Positions 9,044 to 18,026 of a DNA stretch of 64,000 nucleotides are shown piece by piece. Positions within the stretch are counted from its first letter, which is position 1; each line of letters opens with the position of its first letter. The stretch comes from Ruminococcus turbiniformis (GTDB taxonomy: Bacteria > Bacillota > Clostridia > Lachnospirales > Lachnospiraceae): assembly GCF_020687545.1 (NCBI RefSeq), contig NZ_JAJEQX010000009.1, positions 50,637 through 114,636 of the forward strand. Reading direction: 5' to 3'. A program made the position numbers and the translations under genes. A model generated the notes under the pieces. That model did not search any database, was not told the origin of the DNA, and was given only the letters and a program-made list of their open reading frames with translations.

Positions 9044-10909
9044 TTGGATGAAAAAAGAGAAAAGAAAATGATACGCACCTGGATAAAAGGTTTGACAGGG
9101 CAGCTTTTATGCGCGGTTCTGGCGATCAGCATACTGAGTCTGATTCTGGGAATGTATATGCTTGTGATGACCGTAGTCCCAAGTGATCCGGCGCTGATCA
9201 GGCCGCTGCTGGAGGATATCACACTTATCATATTGAATTCAGTTCCAATTCTCTGTATCATGCTCCTTCTCTTTTTTGTTATAAACAGGGTGTGGATCAG
9301 TTTCCTTCTGGCAGGAATCCTGTTTGGAGTTATCGCTACGGTAAACCGGTTCAAATTGGATTTCCGTGATGATCCTTTTGTGTTCTCCGATATTCTGCTT
9401 GCGAAGGAAGCTACAGAAATGACAGGCAGATACGAGTTGTATGTGGACAAGGCGATGGCGCTGTGTATTGCGATTATTGCCGCGCTCACTGTGCTTTGCG
9501 CGGTTTTTCTGAAAATCCGGCTGAATAAGAAACTTGTCCGGGGCGCCGGAGGGGTGATTACTGTTCTTGTCATGGTTCTTCTGTGCAGATTTGTCTATTT
9601 TGAGTATGGTGATCTCTATGACAATACATGGCACTGGCAGTTCGGAAATCAGTGGAAGACAGCCAACCAGTATATGTCAAGAGGAGTTGTGTATTCTTTT
9701 ATACAGAGTATACCTGAGGCGATTGACCTTCCGCCGGAAGGATATGACGAGGATGAACTGGAGGCAAAACTTGACGAGTATGAAGATGTGGATATACCGG
9801 AGGAGAAGAAGGTAAACATTATCAGCATTATGCTGGAAGCGTACAATGACTTCAGCGTGTTTGACACAATTGAATTTAAGGAAGATCCATATGAAAATTT
9901 TCATGCTCTTCAGAGTCAGTCCTACTATGGAAACCTGTATACGAATATATTTGCCGGAGGAACGGTGACAACGGAGAGAGCCTTTCTCACAGGCTACTGT
10001 GATCCTGAGCTCAGAACGACAGACACGGAATCCTATGTTCGTTATTTTAACAGTCAGGGATATTATACCGAGGCCATGCACCCGTGCTATGGCTGGTTCT
10101 ATGACAGGCAGAATATCAATGAGTTCCTGGGATTCCAGAATTTCGATCACTATGGAAATGCCTACAGTGACTTTACGCAGGATATGACAGAGCATGAGCT
10201 GTATGATTCTTTCCTTGACGACTATGACTTTTTTGATTATATTATTGAAGGATTTGAGGAAGCGACAGGAGCCGGGCAGAAGTATTTTAACTTCAGCGTT
10301 ACCTACCAGAATCACGGACCTTATTCAACGGAGGCCCAGAGCGACACAGAGTTTGTGGCGTGGCAGGACGGCTACACGGAAGAAGAGTACAATATCATCA
10401 ATAACTATCTGTACTGGATTGACAAGACGGATGATGCAATCGCCCATCTGTATGAATATTTTTCACAGTCGGATGAGCCGGTCGTACTGATCCTTTTTGG
10501 AGATCACAACCCCTGGCTGGGTGACAGCAACAGTGTATACTATATGTTGGATTTTAATTTTGACATGAGCACTCCGGAAGGGGGAGAAAACTATTATCAG
10601 ACTCCGTATGTGATTTATGCCAATGATGCGGCAAAGGCTGCTCTTGGCAGAGATTTTGTGGGACAGGGGGATACGGTGTCACCCATGTTCCTGATGAACG
10701 AACTGTTTGATTATGTGGATCTGGACGGTCCGAAGTATCTGAACTACTTAAGTGATGTGAAGGAGAAATATGACGTAATCAATACAGTTTATGTGGGAAA
10801 AGGCGGGGAATACGAGCTCAGGGAAAATGTGGAGGACGACGGAACTCTGCTGGAAGTGGAGCAGATGTGTTATTACATGAAGCGCAAAGCGGTCACAGAA
10901 ACCGGTTGA
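9044..10909 (+). CDS. LTA synthase family phosphoglycerol transferase
   Basis: The 621-residue frame starts at TTG 9044 after AGAGGAAAAG; ATG 9068 is a possible alternative. The first 190 residues hold about five membrane segments, as in LtaS. The outer sulfatase-fold domain (about 255-600) shows a metal-binding Glu (E265), a GGTVTTE motif whose T307 is the likely phosphoglycerol-accepting nucleophile, and D487-H488 in FGDHNPW. LtaS-type enzymes move glycerol phosphate from phosphatidylglycerol onto a growing chain or onto a polysaccharide. The ESF motif usual near the metal-binding Glu reads EAYNDF here. It opens the polymer cluster, so it may decorate the polymer and not build a separate lipoteichoic acid. 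Confidence 0.85.
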   Translation: MDEKREKKMIRTWIKGLTGQLLCAVLAISILSLILGMYMLVMTVVPSDPALIRPLLEDITLIILNSVPILCIMLLLFFVINRVWISFLLAGILFGVIATVNRFKLDFRDDPFVFSDILLAKEATEMTGRYELYVDKAMALCIAIIAALTVLCAVFLKIRLNKKLVRGAGGVITVLVMVLLCRFVYFEYGDLYDNTWHWQFGNQWKTANQYMSRGVVYSFIQSIPEAIDLPPEGYDEDELEAKLDEYEDVDIPEEKKVNIISIMLEAYNDFSVFDTIEFKEDPYENFHALQSQSYYGNLYTNIFAGGTVTTERAFLTGYCDPELRTTDTESYVRYFNSQGYYTEAMHPCYGWFYDRQNINEFLGFQNFDHYGNAYSDFTQDMTEHELYDSFLDDYDFFDYIIEGFEEATGAGQKYFNFSVTYQNHGPYSTEAQSDTEFVAWQDGYTEEEYNIINNYLYWIDKTDDAIAHLYEYFSQSDEPVVLILFGDHNPWLGDSNSVYYMLDFNFDMSTPEGGENYYQTPYVIYANDAAKAALGRDFVGQGDTVSPMFLMNELFDYVDLDGPKYLNYLSDVKEKYDVINTVYVGKGGEYELRENVEDDGTLLEVEQMCYYMKRKAVTETG

Positions 10910-10983
10910 TATGAGCGCTGTTAAGGTGTATAATCTTCATGTTCGGAATTTTCTGTCAAGTATAGCTAAGAGAGGACATATCG

Positions 10984-11691
10984 ATGATACCTAAAAAGAT
11001 CCATTACATCTGGGTCGGCGGCAAGGAAAAACCAGCCGACATAAAAAGATGCATGGCGACGTGGAAACGGCATCTGGGAGATTATGAGATAAAAGAGTGG
11101 AACGAAACGAATTTTGATATAGATGCGCATCCCTATACGAGGACTGCTTATGCTGCAAAGAAATGGGCCTATGTCAGCGATTATATCAGGGCATGGGCGA
11201 TCTATAATGAAGGCGGGATTTATCTGGACACGGATGTCCTGATTCTGGATAATTTTGAGAAATTTTTAAATGACAGGGCGTTTGTCGGATATGAAACTCC
11301 GGATTATCCGTTTACAGCAGTATTCGGTGCGGAGAAAGGGCATCCTTTCGTAAAGGATATGATCGATTATTACGACGGAAGGGCGTTTGAGTTTGACACG
11401 TCAGATCAAATGAAAACTGTAAATACAAAGAGTGTTTCCGATATCTTGATTCAGGACTATGGGTGTGAACTTGGAAATAAGCGCCAGACACTCCGGGAGG
11501 GAATTGAAGTGTACACAGAGGATATTCTGTGCAACCCTTCTGCAAATTCCGTATCGATCCATGTCTTTACCGGAACGTGGATGGAGGGGGAAAAACCGCT
11601 TGCCCGTAAGGTAAACACATTCCTGAAGCTTCGCGCTACGACAAAAAGAAGAGCAGGCTTATTCAGGAAATATATTACAAAGAATAAATAA
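10984..11691 (+). CDS. GT32-type glycosyltransferase (DXD sugar-binding family)
   Basis: A 235-residue cytoplasmic protein opening with the family signature IPKKIHYIWVGG. The mid-region YNEGGIYLDTDV carries the D-x-D motif that binds the metal and sugar nucleotide. This architecture is typical of the OCH1/capsular mannosyl- and galactosyltransferase group. AGAGAGGA precedes the ATG. It sits between the LTA synthase-like gene and the GT2 gene (11-base gap) and probably adds one sugar of the polymer repeat. Donor and linkage cannot be read from the sequence. Confidence 0.83.
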   Translation: MIPKKIHYIWVGGKEKPADIKRCMATWKRHLGDYEIKEWNETNFDIDAHPYTRTAYAAKKWAYVSDYIRAWAIYNEGGIYLDTDVLILDNFEKFLNDRAFVGYETPDYPFTAVFGAEKGHPFVKDMIDYYDGRAFEFDTSDQMKTVNTKSVSDILIQDYGCELGNKRQTLREGIEVYTEDILCNPSANSVSIHVFTGTWMEGEKPLARKVNTFLKLRATTKRRAGLFRKYITKNK

Positions 11692-11702
11692 GGGACAGTA
11701 TA

Positions 11703-12890
11703 ATGGGAGAATTGAAAAAAAAGGTCAGCGTTCTGACACCGACCTACAATGATGCCGACAGTATTGAGGAGACTCTGCTGTCGCTGACACGGCAGACATA
11801 TACAAGCTGGGAATGGATTGTGGTCAACGACGGGTCTACGGATAATACTTCGGAGCGTATTCCTCAGTTGTTCGAAAAATATAACATAGAAGATAAAGCA
11901 AAATTAGTCAGCCAGGAAAATGCTGATCAGCTTAACGCGCTTCTGCATGGGCTGGAATGTGCTTCGGGGGATTATATTTTTGTCCTTCATTCGGACGATC
12001 AGCTTCCGTCTGACAGTTTTTTCTCAGACTGTGTGAAGATCATGGAAGAAAATCCCGAAGCGGCAGGACTGTTCGGCGATCTTATGATTATGAATGAGGC
12101 GTCCAGAGTGGTCGGACATCAGAGAGTGAGAGAGTATCACTGCTGTGAGGAAGATCCTGCACTGATGCTGCTCTGGCTTGGGAGAAATATTTATTCGGAT
12201 TTTGCTTTTCACAGAGCTTCTGTATACAGAGATTCCGTGAAGGATAATTATCTGACATGGAATATGCCGCTGTGGATTGATTTAAGAGACAACGATGTCC
12301 GCATGCTGAATTATCTGAGCGTACCGTTTCCGGTGCTGAAATACCGGGTTCACGCGGGAAACTATATCAATAATGAACTGGGAAAACTGAATGTGATCAA
12401 CGGTGAGCTGCGTACGGCTTCTGAGCTGCTGAATCACTACACGATACCGAGATACAGCTCCCAGTATTTTCTGTTCCGTGTAATGAACAAACTGATGCCG
12501 GGAAAACGGTTCCGGGTACGCTATGAGAAGCGGCCGGCGCAGAACAGATATGAGGTGCTTTCTTTCATTGTAGAAAAGCGCTATCCGGACGGAGGCGAGG
12601 GGAATTTGTTCCTTTCCAGTCTTCTCGGATTTTACAGGGAAGAGTCTGAAAGAGAACTTGTGCTTCCCGGTCTGGACCCGGATCTGAAGATTTACTATGG
12701 AAAAGACGTCAGAATGTTTAACAGGCGTCTTCTTGATGGCACGCTGGAACCATTCTATCTGTCATTTATGGAAGAGATGAAGAAAGGCTTCGGAAAGATA
12801 ACGGTACAGAGCGAAGCGGACAGAAAAAAAGTGAAGGACTTTGCCAGGTTCTTCTGTATCGGTCATATTGAAGTGGAGATTCGGACATGA
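11703..12890 (+). CDS. GT2 glycosyltransferase with C-terminal extension
   Basis: The 395-residue product has an N-terminal GT-A domain (about 1-230): SVLTPTYNDADSIEETL at the nucleotide-binding end, VVNDGSTDNT, and HSDDQ as the metal-binding DXD. The last 150 residues are an additional domain without a recognisable motif. Its stop codon overlaps the next start (ATGA at 12887-12890), so the two are translationally coupled. Role: transfer of a sugar to the lipid-linked repeat; specificity unknown. Confidence 0.82.
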   Translation: MGELKKKVSVLTPTYNDADSIEETLLSLTRQTYTSWEWIVVNDGSTDNTSERIPQLFEKYNIEDKAKLVSQENADQLNALLHGLECASGDYIFVLHSDDQLPSDSFFSDCVKIMEENPEAAGLFGDLMIMNEASRVVGHQRVREYHCCEEDPALMLLWLGRNIYSDFAFHRASVYRDSVKDNYLTWNMPLWIDLRDNDVRMLNYLSVPFPVLKYRVHAGNYINNELGKLNVINGELRTASELLNHYTIPRYSSQYFLFRVMNKLMPGKRFRVRYEKRPAQNRYEVLSFIVEKRYPDGGEGNLFLSSLLGFYREESERELVLPGLDPDLKIYYGKDVRMFNRRLLDGTLEPFYLSFMEEMKKGFGKITVQSEADRKKVKDFARFFCIGHIEVEIRT

Positions 12891-14053
12891 AAATATCAAT
12901 CTATGCTCTGCATCTGGGGTTCGGCGGGGTAGAGAAGTATGTCATTACTCTCGCGAATATGCTGTCAGAGCAGCATGATGTGGAGATTGTTTCAACTTAC
13001 CGCATACAGGAAGAACCGGCATTCGATGTAAGGCCGGAAGTAAAGATTCGCTATCTTCTCACCGGTGTGAATCCGAATAAAAATAAGGAAGAGCTGCGAA
13101 GAGCAGTAAAAGACAGAAATATTGCTGCGGGTTTAAGGGAAGGCATAAAATCAGTCAGAATTCTCTGGCTGAGACGGAGCAGAAACGCGGCGGATCTGAA
13201 ACAGTGTGACAGCGATGTTGTCATATCTACACGTGTCTTCCATAACCGGCTGATTGCGAGATACGCCAGACCAGGCATCGTACGGATTACAGGTGAGCAT
13301 AATCATCATAATAATAATCAGAAATATATCCGCTCGGTTATACAGTCATGCAGAGGATTTGATTATTTTATTCCGATTTCCGGAGAATTATGTGATTTTT
13401 ATAGGGAGTCAATGGAAAAACAGGGAGTCGAAACGCGATATATCCGATTCTGTATTGATAAAAATCCGGACAGGGCAGTACCTGCGCTGGATGGGAAAAA
13501 TCTGATTTCAGTGGGACGGCTTTCACACGAAAAGGGTGTGGAGGATCTGATCCGTCTTTTCGAAAGGATTCACCGGGAAAATCAGAATGTAACACTCCAT
13601 ATTGTCGGAGACGGCGATGAGCGGGACAGAATGAGCAGGATGATCGAGGAAAAGGGCTTAAGCGGCAGTGTCGTTCTGCACGGGTTCAGGGAAAAAGAAT
13701 ATATATACGGACTGATGAAAGAGATGAGTCTATATGTAATGACATCCTATACGGAATCCTTCGGCATCGTACTTCTGGAAGCAATGTCATGCGGCATCCC
13801 CTGTGTTGCATACAGCAGCGCCCAGGGAGCACACGAAATTATTCAGGACGGACGCAACGGGTGGCTGATCGACGGCCGTGACGAGGAAAAGATGAAAGAG
13901 AAGATTCTTAGTCTGCTCTCAGACAGGGAAGAGCTTCTGCGGCTGAGCGGAAACGCGATTGCGACAGCGGAAGAGTTCAGTTATGATAACACAAAAAGAG
14001 CTTGGCTCTCACTGATGGATGAAATCGAGAGCAAAAGGGAGAACAGAAAATGA
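12887..14053 (+). CDS. GT4 glycosyltransferase
   Basis: A 388-residue GT-B enzyme. The N-terminal LGFGGVEKY glycine loop, the mid-domain SVGRLSHEKGVEDLI, and the donor-site ESFGIVLLEAMSCGIP (with the E-x7-E spacing) are classic GT4 features. It overlaps both neighbours by the four bases ATGA, which indicates tight coupling with the GT2 gene before it and the 2-epimerase after it. It should add a hexose or N-acetylhexosamine to the repeat unit. Which sugar is not determinable. Confidence 0.88.
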   Translation: MKISIYALHLGFGGVEKYVITLANMLSEQHDVEIVSTYRIQEEPAFDVRPEVKIRYLLTGVNPNKNKEELRRAVKDRNIAAGLREGIKSVRILWLRRSRNAADLKQCDSDVVISTRVFHNRLIARYARPGIVRITGEHNHHNNNQKYIRSVIQSCRGFDYFIPISGELCDFYRESMEKQGVETRYIRFCIDKNPDRAVPALDGKNLISVGRLSHEKGVEDLIRLFERIHRENQNVTLHIVGDGDERDRMSRMIEEKGLSGSVVLHGFREKEYIYGLMKEMSLYVMTSYTESFGIVLLEAMSCGIPCVAYSSAQGAHEIIQDGRNGWLIDGRDEEKMKEKILSLLSDREELLRLSGNAIATAEEFSYDNTKRAWLSLMDEIESKRENRK

Positions 14054-15156
14054 TTAAAGTAATGACGATTTTTGGAACCAGGCCTGAGGCGATCAAGATG
14101 GCTCCGCTTGTAAAAGAGCTTCAGTCGAGAAAAGAGATTGAGACGATTGTCTGCGTGACCGCACAGCACAGACAGATGCTTGACCAGGTTCTGGAAACTT
14201 TCGATATTGTACCGGATTATGATCTGAATATCATGAAACAGGGGCAGACACTGGCGGATATTACGACACGCGCTCTGTGCGGGCTCGAGGAAGTGATCCG
14301 GGAGGTAGAGCCGGATATTGTTCTTGTCCACGGAGATACTTCCACTACATTTGCGGGAGCGCTTGCAGCCTACTACACACAGACGGCAGTAGGGCATGTG
14401 GAGGCAGGGCTCCGCACGTACAATAAATATTCACCGTATCCGGAGGAGATGAACCGTCAGATGGTCGGCGTGATTGCGGATATGCATTTTGCGCCCACCG
14501 AGAAGAGTGCTGCGAATCTGATCAGCGAAGGGAAAAAGAAAGAGACAATCTACATTACGGGAAATACGGCGATTGATGCCATGAAGCATACGGTTTCCGA
14601 AGAGTATCATCATGAGGTGCTGGACTGGGTCGGAGATGACAGAATGATTCTCCTTACCGCACACCGGAGAGAGAATCTCGGAGAACCGATGTATCACATC
14701 TTCCGTGCAATCCGGAGAATCGTGGATGAATTTGAGGATATCAAGGTGGTCTATCCGATCCATATGAATCCGAGAGTCAGAAGTGTGGCGTCCGAAGTGC
14801 TGGACGGGTGTGAACGGGTTCGGCTGATTGAGCCTCTGGAAGTGGTGGATTTCCATAATTTCCAGAACCGGTCGTATCTGATCCTCACAGACAGCGGAGG
14901 AATCCAGGAAGAGGCGCCGTCGCTTGGCAAACCGGTTCTTGTCCTGCGCGATACAACAGAGAGACCGGAAGGGATCGATGCCGGAACGCTTAAGCTTGCG
15001 GGAACGGATGAGCAGGTGATTTATGAGATGACAAAAGAGCTTCTCACAGACAAAGAGGTCTATGAGAGCATGAGCCACGCCTCCAATCCATACGGGGACG
15101 GACATGCCAGCGAAAGAATCGCCGACGCGATTATTGAGAAATTTTCAGACAGGTAA
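14050..15156 (+). CDS. wecB: UDP-N-acetylglucosamine 2-epimerase (non-hydrolysing)
   Basis: Length (368 residues) and motifs match WecB/MnaA: GTRPEAIKMAPL at the N-terminus, VHGDTSTTFAGALAA, GHVEAGLRT, the catalytic-region EEMNRQ, HRREN, and SDSGGIQEEAPSLGKPVLVLR-type binding of the UDP moiety near 280-300. It interconverts UDP-GlcNAc and UDP-ManNAc. UDP-ManNAc is the donor used by the TagA/WecG enzyme encoded at 19463, so the two genes together support a ManNAc-containing linkage unit as in wall teichoic acid. It starts in the ATGA overlap with the GT4 gene. Confidence 0.95.
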   Translation: MIKVMTIFGTRPEAIKMAPLVKELQSRKEIETIVCVTAQHRQMLDQVLETFDIVPDYDLNIMKQGQTLADITTRALCGLEEVIREVEPDIVLVHGDTSTTFAGALAAYYTQTAVGHVEAGLRTYNKYSPYPEEMNRQMVGVIADMHFAPTEKSAANLISEGKKKETIYITGNTAIDAMKHTVSEEYHHEVLDWVGDDRMILLTAHRRENLGEPMYHIFRAIRRIVDEFEDIKVVYPIHMNPRVRSVASEVLDGCERVRLIEPLEVVDFHNFQNRSYLILTDSGGIQEEAPSLGKPVLVLRDTTERPEGIDAGTLKLAGTDEQVIYEMTKELLTDKEVYESMSHASNPYGDGHASERIADAIIEKFSDR

Positions 15157-15213
15157 ACAGAGAAAAGGGGGGATTTCGGGGCAGGGCCCTGTTACAGAAA
15201 AGGCGGAATTATA

Positions 15214-16734
15214 ATGCGAAAAACAAATTCACTGAAGAATTTTATTACCAGTACAGTACCGTTTATCATTTTGATTATTCTCGGATTCTGGAAAGTCAAT
15301 GTATGGCAGAATACTCTGGATGAGGATGTTTACGCGCTGAATCAGCTCTTCTTTCAGATTTTTGCCTATCTGTCTCTGGCAGAAGCCGGGATCGGCGCTC
15401 TGGTTCAGAAAGAATACTATAAATTCTTTGTGAACATGGACAAGGAAAAGATAAGGATCTACTTTACTCTTTCCAAGAAGATGCTGCGGACAGTCTGCTT
15501 TATTATTATGGCTGCCGGCATTGCAGTATCCTTTTTCCTTCCCGCGCTGGCGAACGATAATGATCTGTCGCTTCGCTATATGCAGGAGATCTTTATCCTG
15601 TTCCTGATCTCAAGTCTGGTAGAATATTTTATGTTCTCGCCGAGATTTGTGCTGCAGGCGGATCAGAAACTGTACAAGATAAATGTTCAGATGAATATTT
15701 ATAAAATAGTGGAGGCCGTGATTGGTACGCTGATGATCATGTTCGGTATGTCATACGAGGCGGTTCTTGTTATGACAATCATACTGAGAATCGTAATGAA
15801 TCTTCACATGAACAGGATCATTTACAGGGAATATCCGTGGCTGAAGCCGGTGAAGGATACGAAGGGAATCAAAATCAGGGGCATGCAGCATGTTCTGCTC
15901 TATAAAGTTGTGTCCGTTATTTACGAGAATGTGGATATGGTTCTGATCTCCGCGTTCGTGAACCCGCTGGCAGTCATCATATATTCAAACTATAAATACA
16001 TTACAAAATACCTAAGTGACCTGCTGTATCAGGTGGCCACATCGATCACGTCGAGTATGGGAAATCTTCTGAATACGGAGAGGGACGAACATACCTTCTA
16101 CACATATGAGATGATCAGCACCATGTTTTATTTCGTCGGATGCTTTCTGACGGCTGCGCTCGGGTACTCCATCAATTCCTTCATTGTGGTATGGGTAGGA
16201 GACGGAAAGCTGTTTGATTCAGTATCACTTGCCTGCATTTTGTTTACTCTTTATCATAATGTGGTGCGGAGACCTCAGTATATGCTGAAAGATATTTTTG
16301 CCCTGTACAAGGAGCTTCAGATTGTATCGATTGCAGAGGCTGCGCTGAATACGGTGCTTTCGCTTGCACTTGTCATACGCTTCGGCATCAGCGGCGTGCT
16401 GGTGGCAACCGTTATATCCACCATGCTGACAAACTTCTGGTATTTCCCGAAATATCTGTACCGGGAAGTGTTTGACAAAGGGCCGTGGCTTGATATCGTG
16501 AAATATCTCTGCGTACTGGCGTGGGCGGCTGCGATTGTTGTTTTAAGCAATCTCTTCCTTCCGCCTATACCGGATACAGGATATGTGGCGTGGTTTGTCG
16601 GATCATGTATCTATTCGCTCGGGGTGCTAGCTGTTCTTTTTGTTCTGTTTTTTGCAATGTTCAGAAGCTTCAGAAGACTGGTTGCACAGAGCCTGGACAT
16701 GGTTCGGGGAATTCTGAGAAAAGGCAGGGAATAA
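15214..16734 (+). CDS. Wzx-type polysaccharide flippase
   Basis: A 506-residue membrane protein with about 12-14 hydrophobic segments throughout and no soluble domain, as in the MOP/polysaccharide transporter family. AAAGGCGG precedes the ATG. Family members flip undecaprenyl-linked repeat units across the membrane. In pneumococcus the relative TacF flips the choline-bearing teichoic acid unit and discriminates for choline, so choline-dependence is a tempting possibility here, though nothing in the sequence proves it. Confidence 0.85.
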   Translation: MRKTNSLKNFITSTVPFIILIILGFWKVNVWQNTLDEDVYALNQLFFQIFAYLSLAEAGIGALVQKEYYKFFVNMDKEKIRIYFTLSKKMLRTVCFIIMAAGIAVSFFLPALANDNDLSLRYMQEIFILFLISSLVEYFMFSPRFVLQADQKLYKINVQMNIYKIVEAVIGTLMIMFGMSYEAVLVMTIILRIVMNLHMNRIIYREYPWLKPVKDTKGIKIRGMQHVLLYKVVSVIYENVDMVLISAFVNPLAVIIYSNYKYITKYLSDLLYQVATSITSSMGNLLNTERDEHTFYTYEMISTMFYFVGCFLTAALGYSINSFIVVWVGDGKLFDSVSLACILFTLYHNVVRRPQYMLKDIFALYKELQIVSIAEAALNTVLSLALVIRFGISGVLVATVISTMLTNFWYFPKYLYREVFDKGPWLDIVKYLCVLAWAAAIVVLSNLFLPPIPDTGYVAWFVGSCIYSLGVLAVLFVLFFAMFRSFRRLVAQSLDMVRGILRKGRE

Positions 16735-16755
16735 CTTTAGAAAGGACTTGACAAA

Positions 16756-17922
16756 ATGAGGGGGCTTATTAAAAGCGTTTTAGGGCATATTCTGGAAGTT
16801 GTGTTCGCCCTGTTTCCGATCCGGAAAAACAAAATTTTCTTTGAGACGGGAATCGGCGAGGTGAAGGACAACACCAAAGCGGTATATGACTACCTCAGGA
16901 AAAACTATAAAGATCAGTATATTTTAAAATGGGCAGTCAGAAAGGGCAGTGACGTGTCGGAGATTGATCCGGGAGAAATTGTCTGGAAAAAGACCTTCGG
17001 CTATTACTATCATCTGATGACGAGCAAATACTGGATACGCACGCACAGTGTGGATAATATAGTCAGAAAGAGAGAAGGGCAGATCTATATCCAGCTCTGG
17101 CACGGGCCCGGAGCAACGAAAAAGGAAGGATTTGACACACCGGGAATTGAGAATACGGGTGAGACGATGTGGCATGCCCGGGAATGGGATTACTATATCG
17201 CGACAGATCCGGACAGCCGGGATTACATAAAAACAGCAGTCAACCTGAAAATCCCCCGGCTGCTTCTGGGAAGTCCGAGAAGCGACAGACTGGTCAACAT
17301 GGATCCCGGAGAATACAAAAGAATCCGGGAAGAGCTCGGCATCCGGGAGGGGGAGACTGCAGTTCTGTATGCCCCCACATTCCGGGAAGAGGATTTTAAC
17401 CGGACAAAAATCGAGCTGAAGGTGAAAAAACTCTGCGCGCTGGACGGCGTAAGAGTGATTTTAAGGCTTCATCCGGAAGTGAAAAGCCGTATGGATATCT
17501 CGGAGTATGACAGCTCTGTGATTGACGGAAACGGATACCCGGATATTTTTGAACTCTATATGGCTTCGGACATCATGGTTACAGATTATTCCAGTGTCAG
17601 CATTGAATACTCCCTGCTGAAACGGCCGATCCTGTATTATATGTACGACCTGGAAGAGTATACAAAGGAAAGAGATTTTTATTTCAATTATCTGGAACGG
17701 CTTTCCGGCCTCATTGTCCGGACGGAGGAGGAACTGATCCGTGCGGTTGAGAATATCGACGGGATTATGGAGGAGTATCACGACCGTTATGAGGCATATT
17801 ATGACCATTACAACAGACTGAATGACGGTCATGTGTGCGAACGGTTCTGCCGACTCCTGAGTGAAGGTTTTTTTGACAGACCGGGAAACGACTGCCTTCC
17901 GGAATATGCGAAAAAACAGTGA
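16756..17922 (+). CDS. CDP-glycerol:poly(glycerophosphate) glycerophosphotransferase
   Basis: A 388-residue TagB/TagF-type enzyme. Diagnostic motifs are QLWHGPGATKKEGFD (acceptor and catalytic His), VLYAPTFREE, ILRLHPE, and VTDYSSVSIEY for CDP-glycerol binding. There is no large N-terminal extension, so the size fits TagB-like primases or single-transfer enzymes better than long-chain TagF. It indicates that glycerol phosphate is part of the polymer. It follows the flippase gene by 21 bases (AAAGGA ribosome site). The next gene has its own promoter, so this may end the first transcript. Confidence 0.9.
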   Translation: MRGLIKSVLGHILEVVFALFPIRKNKIFFETGIGEVKDNTKAVYDYLRKNYKDQYILKWAVRKGSDVSEIDPGEIVWKKTFGYYYHLMTSKYWIRTHSVDNIVRKREGQIYIQLWHGPGATKKEGFDTPGIENTGETMWHAREWDYYIATDPDSRDYIKTAVNLKIPRLLLGSPRSDRLVNMDPGEYKRIREELGIREGETAVLYAPTFREEDFNRTKIELKVKKLCALDGVRVILRLHPEVKSRMDISEYDSSVIDGNGYPDIFELYMASDIMVTDYSSVSIEYSLLKRPILYYMYDLEEYTKERDFYFNYLERLSGLIVRTEEELIRAVENIDGIMEEYHDRYEAYYDHYNRLNDGHVCERFCRLLSEGFFDRPGNDCLPEYAKKQ

Positions 17923-17959
17923 ATTAACTGTGAACATCCGGTGGATAAACAGGGGCGGG

Positions 17960-17988
17960 TTGACTGACTTTGGAAAATATTATATAAT
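17960..17988 (+). promoter_or_regulatory. Strong sigma-A promoter inside the polymer cluster
   Basis: TTGACT at 17960-17965 and TATAAT at 17983-17988 with a 17-base spacer, 39 bases before the ATG at 18027. This is one of the best consensus matches in the window. It should drive the initiating sugar transferase and downstream genes separately from the glycosyltransferases. Confidence 0.75.
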
Positions 17989-18026
17989 ACACCGGAATAA
18001 TTATTAGCAAAGGATAAGGATGCAGA

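Noticed and set aside
11613..11623. Third copy of the CACATTCCTGA operator half-site
   Set aside because: Single copy inside the GT32 coding region with no partner and no promoter; expected by chance.
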